25,268 nt of DNA. Source: Candidatus Latescibacterota bacterium. Lineage in GTDB: Bacteria > Latescibacterota > UBA2968 > UBA8231. How positions within the stretch are numbered: position 1 is the first letter of the stretch; each line of letters begins with the position of its first letter. The translations under genes were made by a program, and so were the position numbers. The stretch covers positions 1 through 25,268 of the forward strand of contig JAJDYK010000028.1 of the NCBI GenBank assembly GCA_022825185.1, written 5' to 3'. Of the stretch, positions 20,821-25,268 are shown piece by piece. Below the pieces are notes generated by a model. The model worked only from the letters and a program-made list of their open reading frames with translations. It was not told the DNA's origin and made no database searches.

Positions 20821-23800
20821 ATGAAACCATTCGATTCTTCCAATGAACAGCTCTCTCCGTCCACACAGCCGATAGCGATCGTGGGTATGGCGTGCCGGTT
20901 CCCCGGCGCGGAGGACCTTGCGGCGTTCTGGCGTCTGCTCGCAGCCGGCGAGAACGCCGTGACAGAGGGCGTTCCTGGCTCTGGGGTCGGGCGCGTTGGA
21001 GAGCTATTCCCGGACCCCGAGATTCAGAGCGAGGCCTGCCGGTTTGGTGGTTACCTCGACAGGATCGACCTGTTTGACGCCGCCTTCTTCCGGATTTCCC
21101 CGGTCGAGGCGGATCTGCTGGATCCACAGCAGCGATTGATGCTGGAGACGAGCTGGCGGGCCTTGGAGGACGCGGGGATGGATCCCGACCGCCTGAGGGG
21201 CAGCCGCACCGGAGTGTATGCCGGGATCAGCAATCACGATTACCGCAGTCTGATCATGGCTGGCAGGGAGATCACTGAGCCGGCCGCCAGCCTCTATGCG
21301 GTCAGCGGGACCTCCTTCAACACGGCCATCGGACGGGTCGCCTTTGCGCTGGATCTGGAGGGACCGGCGATGGCGCTGGACACTGCCTGCTCGTCATCGC
21401 TGGTGGCCATACACCAGGCGGTATCTGCTCTGCAGCGAGGGGAAGCGGATCTCGCCCTCGCCGGGGGCGTTCACCTGATCCTGTCGGGACGGCTTTCGGA
21501 GCTGCGCGGGAAGGCCGGGATGCTGGCGCCGGACGGGCGATGCAAGACCTTCGACGCTGCGGCAAACGGGTACGTGCGGGGTGAAGGCTGTGGAATCGTG
21601 GTCCTCAAGCATCTGCGTCAGGCCGAGGCGGACGGCGACCGCATCTGGGGGGTGATCCGAGGCTCAGCGGTCAACCAGGACGGGGCGACTCCCGGGCTGA
21701 CGGTGCCGAGCGCGGCCGCGCAGGAGGTGGTGATCGGGGAGGCATTGTCCCGTGCGGGGGTCCTACCTGAGGATGTGGACTACCTCGAAGCGCACGGCAC
21801 GGGAACGGAGGTGGGAGACCCGATCGAATTGGAGGCCGCGGCGGCCGCTTACGGCAAAGGACGCGAGATAGATCACCCCCTGCTGATCGGCTCGGTGAAG
21901 ACGAACATCGGGCACCTCGAGTCCGCGGCCGGAGTCGCCGCGCTGATCAAGGTGGTGCTGGCGATGCAGCGGGGAGTGATTCCCAAGCACCTCCACTTCC
22001 ACGAGCCGAATCCGCAGATGGACTGGGACCGGCTACCGCTGCGAGTCACCTCTGAGCAGATGACTTGGCCGCTCCATGCCGACCGCCCCCCGACCGCGGG
22101 CGTGAGCGGGTTTGGGTGGTCAGGCACGAATGCGCACGTCGTGGTGGAGGGGTACGGAACTCCAGATGGCGATTCCACCGTGGGCGGAGAGAGGCACTCG
22201 CCCGCGGGTTCCGGTCTGCAGGTTGCGGTTTCTCTTCCCGAGACGCTCGCCGACCGGTCGCCAGCGGAGGGAGAGCCCGGTCCGCGGGAGACCCGGTTCC
22301 TGCCGTTGTCGGGCAGATCGGATCAGGCGCTCAGGGATTTGGCAGGGCGGTACCTGTCGTGGCTCGACGAGCGCGCCGGGGAGCTTTCTTCGCAGAATGC
22401 CGCGGACTCGGTGCTTGCGGACATGACTTGGACCGCTGGCGTCGGACGCAGTCACTTCGCGCACCGGGCCGGTGTCGTGTTCGGCGATGTCGAGTCCCTG
22501 CGCGACGGCTTGAGTGCGATTGCAGAAGCAGGCGCAGGACCGGCCCCGCCCGCGCCGTCCAAGGTGGCGTTTGTATATACCGGGCAGGGTAGCCATTGGG
22601 TCGGCATGGGCGCGAAGCTGTACCGCAGCGAGCCGGTGGTGCGGGCGGTGCTGGATCGCTGCGACGCCGCGTTGCGGGAAGATACCGGTGTCTCGCTGCT
22701 CGATGTGATGTTCGGCCGAGCCGGTGATTTGTCGGATCAGGAGTGGACGCAGCCGGCCATTTTTTCGCTGGAGTGTGCGCTGACGGCGCTGTGGGAGAGC
22801 GTGGGTGTTCGTCCCAGCGCAGTGCTTGGACACAGTCTTGGGGAACTGGCGGCGGCGCAAGCGGCGGGGGTGTTTGGCTTGGAGGAAGGGGTGCGATTTG
22901 CCGCGGCGAGGGGCGAACTGACGGCCAAGCTGCCGCAAGGGGCTATGACGGCGATTTTTGCGGACGTTCCGCAAGTAGAAGCGGCGATTGATGAGTTGAA
23001 CGCTGCGTCCACGGGGGTCGGGCTGAGCATTGCGGCCTACAATGGGGCGCATCAGGTCGTGAGTGGCCCGGAGGAAGAAGTGGCGGCGATTGAGGAACGC
23101 TTCCTTGCGGAGGACATTCGGGTCAATCGCTTGCACACCAACAATGCCTTCCACAGTCCGTTGGTGGAGCCGATGTTAGACGGGTTGGAAGCTGTAGTCG
23201 CAGAGATGGAGATTGCGCCTCCGTCGCTGACGCTGGTGAGCAATGTGACGGGGCGGGTGTTGGGGACGGATGAACGGCTGGATGGTGCGTACTGGCGCAA
23301 GCACACGCGGGAGCCGGTGGCGTTTGCTCCGAGTATGGAGACGCTGGTGGAGTTGGGTATTGATCTGATCATTGAGGTTGGTCCGCACGCAGTGCTGGGT
23401 TCGATGGCGACCTTGGCGTGGCCGAGCTCGGCCGATGGCAGCGGGCCGCCAGTTGCGCTGTCGAGCTTGTTGCGCCCCTCGTCTAGGGTGTCGCAGGAAG
23501 AAGCGGATCGCGCGTTTACCGAGGCGGTCGTAGGAGCATACGAGGCGGGTCTTGCGCTGTCCTTTGCCGGGCTGTTCGCCGAGGAGACCCGACGCCGGGT
23601 GGCACTGCCGGATTATCCGTTCCAGCGCCGGCGTCACTGGATTGAGGCACCGAAGCGGCGGCGGACGGGCACTGGCCACCCGTTGCTCGGCGACCGGCAC
23701 GAATCCGCCAGCGGGGAGATCACCTTTGAGACTGAAGTGTTTCCCGCGGATCCGGAGTGGCTGAACGATCACCGGGTGTTCGGTCGACTCGTGGTGCCGG

Positions 23801-25268
23801 GGGCGCTCTACGGAGCCATGGCGACATTGGCATCCGCGGCCGAGGCTGGCTCGCTGGCAGTGGAGGACATGCAACTGCACAATCCGCTGATCTTTTCGGA
23901 GGAGGAAGACGGGAGCGGCGAAAAAGGCCGGAAGGTGCAGGTTTTGCTCGACCGTTCCGAGGAGGGGGCGTCGCGCCGAGTGCAAATCCTCAGCAGAGGA
24001 GAGGACGGGGAGGAATGGACGCTGCACGCCGAGGCTCAGATTGCGGCGGACTCCCGTGACCCAGAGGCCGAACCGCGTTTGGATATAGAAAGTTTCAAGG
24101 CCAGCCTGTCACCGGTGGATGTGCCGGCTTTCTATCGAGCCAAGGCCGAGGTGGGGATTGATCTCGGTCCGCGATTCCGCACGCTGGCCGCGGTTTGGTC
24201 CCGGTCGGGCGAGGCGTTGGGCGAGGTGTCTTTCCCAGAAGCGCTTGAGCAGAGCGAACTCGATGTACATCCGCTGCTGCTAGACGGTTGTTTTCAGGTT
24301 CTGGCTGCGGCGCGCAATTCGGGCAAAATCGAAGGCGGAATCACCTATCTGCCGTTCGCTTGGGAACGGCTGTGGCTGCAGGGCCGGCTACCGGATCGGC
24401 TGATTTGCCACGTGCGTCTGAGGGAGGATCCACGAGGGGAAGAAGCGGACGAACCGTCGGAGGTTTTGGCCGGGGATCTGGGCATTTACGATTCGAACGG
24501 AGTTCTGGTCGGTGAGTTGAGCGGATACGCAGTGAAGCGGGCGACCCGGGAGGCGATGCTCTCGGCAGTGGAAGGGCTGGACGAACTCCTGTACGAGGTG
24601 GTGTGGCGGGACGGCGTCCTTGCGCCGGGAATGCCGTCTGCCGATTTCCTGCCAAGCCCGTCAGATATGGTCCCCCGCTCGGAACCTTTCTCCCGCTACC
24701 TGACCGCCGAAGGAGTCGGAGTCGAAGAAGAGGCCGATCTGCAAGCCGACCTGGAGCGGCTGGCGTGGTCCTATGCGCTCTCGACCCTGGAAAAGCTGGG
24801 TTGGCAGCGCCGGACGGGCGCCGCCGTGGACTCCGAGGGCTTGCGGCAGGACCTGGAGGTTTTACCGGACCACTCGCAGTTGTTCCGCCGGATCCTCGAA
24901 ATACTGGCTAGGTCGGGTGTGCTGGAGACGTCGGGCGAGGGCTTCGTGGTGGCGGTCGGGGCGGAAGATCCGTTGCCGGAAGCAATGCCGCAAGATCCCG
25001 AGGAATATGCCACCGGCATGAGCGGACGTTACTCGCACGGTACGAACGAGATCGGGCTCTTCCGGCGATGCGCCGGGGCGCTGGCGGAGGTGCTGCGCGG
25101 CCGTGAGGATCCGCTGTCGTTGCTGTTCGGTGACGCGGAACCGCAGGCTGCCGACCTGTATCGGAGGGCACCGGTGTGGAAAGCCGCGAACCAGATGTTG
25201 GGAGAGGTGGTGCAGAATATCGCGGCCGGGTTGCCCGACGGACGGCGGCTCAGGGTGCTGGAGGTTGG
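20821..25268 (+). CDS. Type I polyketide synthase, KS-AT-DH and start of a C-methyltransferase domain; 3' end beyond window
   Basis: The frame is open from ATG 20821 to the window end (1,482 codons); ATG 20806 is an alternative start. The ketosynthase (about 20-440) has Cys190 in DTACSSS, His325 in EAHGTGT and His365 in KTNIGH, so it is complete. The acyltransferase (about 580-870) has Ser672 in GHSLGE and NAFHS at the position of the malonyl-type HAFH motif, predicting malonyl-CoA. The post-AT linker LPDYPFQRRRHW leads into a dehydratase with His984 in HRVFGRLVVP (HxxxGxxxxP) and Asp1155 in LDGCFQ, both active-site residues present. After a linker the sequence reaches RLRVLEVG, which looks like motif I of a SAM C-methyltransferase. 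No ACP is seen. KS-AT-DH-MT order fits methyl-branched reducing PKSs, including the sponge-symbiont Sup type. Confidence 0.92.
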   Translation, partial: MKPFDSSNEQLSPSTQPIAIVGMACRFPGAEDLAAFWRLLAAGENAVTEGVPGSGVGRVGELFPDPEIQSEACRFGGYLDRIDLFDAAFFRISPVEADLLDPQQRLMLETSWRALEDAGMDPDRLRGSRTGVYAGISNHDYRSLIMAGREITEPAASLYAVSGTSFNTAIGRVAFALDLEGPAMALDTACSSSLVAIHQAVSALQRGEADLALAGGVHLILSGRLSELRGKAGMLAPDGRCKTFDAAANGYVRGEGCGIVVLKHLRQAEADGDRIWGVIRGSAVNQDGATPGLTVPSAAAQEVVIGEALSRAGVLPEDVDYLEAHGTGTEVGDPIELEAAAAAYGKGREIDHPLLIGSVKTNIGHLESAAGVAALIKVVLAMQRGVIPKHLHFHEPNPQMDWDRLPLRVTSEQMTWPLHADRPPTAGVSGFGWSGTNAHVVVEGYGTPDGDSTVGGERHSPAGSGLQVAVSLPETLADRSPAEGEPGPRETRFLPLSGRSDQALRDLAGRYLSWLDERAGELSSQNAADSVLADMTWTAGVGRSHFAHRAGVVFGDVESLRDGLSAIAEAGAGPAPPAPSKVAFVYTGQGSHWVGMGAKLYRSEPVVRAVLDRCDAALREDTGVSLLDVMFGRAGDLSDQEWTQPAIFSLECALTALWESVGVRPSAVLGHSLGELAAAQAAGVFGLEEGVRFAAARGELTAKLPQGAMTAIFADVPQVEAAIDELNAASTGVGLSIAAYNGAHQVVSGPEEEVAAIEERFLAEDIRVNRLHTNNAFHSPLVEPMLDGLEAVVAEMEIAPPSLTLVSNVTGRVLGTDERLDGAYWRKHTREPVAFAPSMETLVELGIDLIIEVGPHAVLGSMATLAWPSSADGSGPPVALSSLLRPSSRVSQEEADRAFTEAVVGAYEAGLALSFAGLFAEETRRRVALPDYPFQRRRHWIEAPKRRRTGTGHPLLGDRHESASGEITFETEVFPADPEWLNDHRVFGRLVVPGALYGAMATLASAAEAGSLAVEDMQLHNPLIFSEEEDGSGEKGRKVQVLLDRSEEGASRRVQILSRGEDGEEWTLHAEAQIAADSRDPEAEPRLDIESFKASLSPVDVPAFYRAKAEVGIDLGPRFRTLAAVWSRSGEALGEVSFPEALEQSELDVHPLLLDGCFQVLAAARNSGKIEGGITYLPFAWERLWLQGRLPDRLICHVRLREDPRGEEADEPSEVLAGDLGIYDSNGVLVGELSGYAVKRATREAMLSAVEGLDELLYEVVWRDGVLAPGMPSADFLPSPSDMVPRSEPFSRYLTAEGVGVEEEADLQADLERLAWSYALSTLEKLGWQRRTGAAVDSEGLRQDLEVLPDHSQLFRRILEILARSGVLETSGEGFVVAVGAEDPLPEAMPQDPEEYATGMSGRYSHGTNEIGLFRRCAGALAEVLRGREDPLSLLFGDAEPQAADLYRRAPVWKAANQMLGEVVQNIAAGLPDGRRLRVLEV

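Noticed and set aside
1..25268. CRISPR array, tRNA or rRNA genes
   Set aside because: No regularly spaced short repeats, and no cloverleaf or rRNA-like sequence was seen on either strand.

Overview
The window is GC-rich bacterial DNA (roughly 60% by eye), densely coded on both strands, from an uncultured-looking heterotroph. Its gene content is an enolase-superfamily dehydratase, a DapA-family aldolase, several sulfotransfer and sulfatase-fold enzymes, a DUF6785-like membrane protein, GH20-like and GHL10-like glycoside hydrolases, a CBM9/DUF5916 outer-membrane barrel and a type I PKS. This resembles Latescibacterota, Poribacteria or Entotheonella-type bacteria of marine or sponge habitats. 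The taxonomic guess is inference from gene content; there is no rRNA or other marker here.

Layout: (1) 1-1156, a sugar-acid catabolic pair: the end of a mandelate racemase/dehydratase-type enolase-superfamily gene, then a DapA-like lyase. (2) 1157-1381, a non-coding gap with two tandem GC-rich hairpins. (3) 1382-6193, a tight three-gene + strand operon: a sulfatase-fold, EptA-like phosphotransferase with a membrane domain, a polytopic DUF6785-like protein and a sugar-/alcohol-phosphate nucleotidyltransferase. It converges, with stop codons overlapping in one CTAG, on a small membrane protein and an arylsulfotransferase (6190-7717, minus). I read this as a possible envelope decoration locus. 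(4) 7721-10860, minus, an accessory defence-like island: two paralogous PD-(D/E)XK restriction-nuclease-like genes flanking a VapBC pair, a UPF0175 antitoxin-like gene and a decayed chimeric gene fragment. (5) 10893-15500, plus: a PAPS sulfotransferase, an SDR oxidoreductase, a lower-GC PIN toxin plus a small candidate antitoxin, and a GH20/DUF4838-like hydrolase. The PIN module seems to have been dropped between the SDR gene and the hydrolase gene. (6) 15507-19588: a DUF5916 outer-membrane protein (minus) divergent from a GHL10-like TIM-barrel hydrolase (plus). (7) 19678-20564, minus: a lower-GC two-gene unit, a 58-residue basic protein followed by a membrane protein with a TTG start. (8) 20821 to the end, plus: the first part of a type I PKS with KS-AT-DH and the start of what looks like a C-methyltransferase domain; it runs off the window.

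The points most worth a second look are: the 162-bp relic at 8730-8891, which carries a 48-bp piece of the neighbouring arylsulfotransferase gene fused to a DUF2283-like tail; the duplicated nuclease pair with an unnamed shared C-terminal domain; a 28-bp near-identical element upstream of both the GHL10-like gene and the PKS at nearly the same distance; the 58-residue gene; and the possible envelope-modification locus at 1382-7717. I did not find CRISPR arrays, tRNAs, rRNAs or a transposase.
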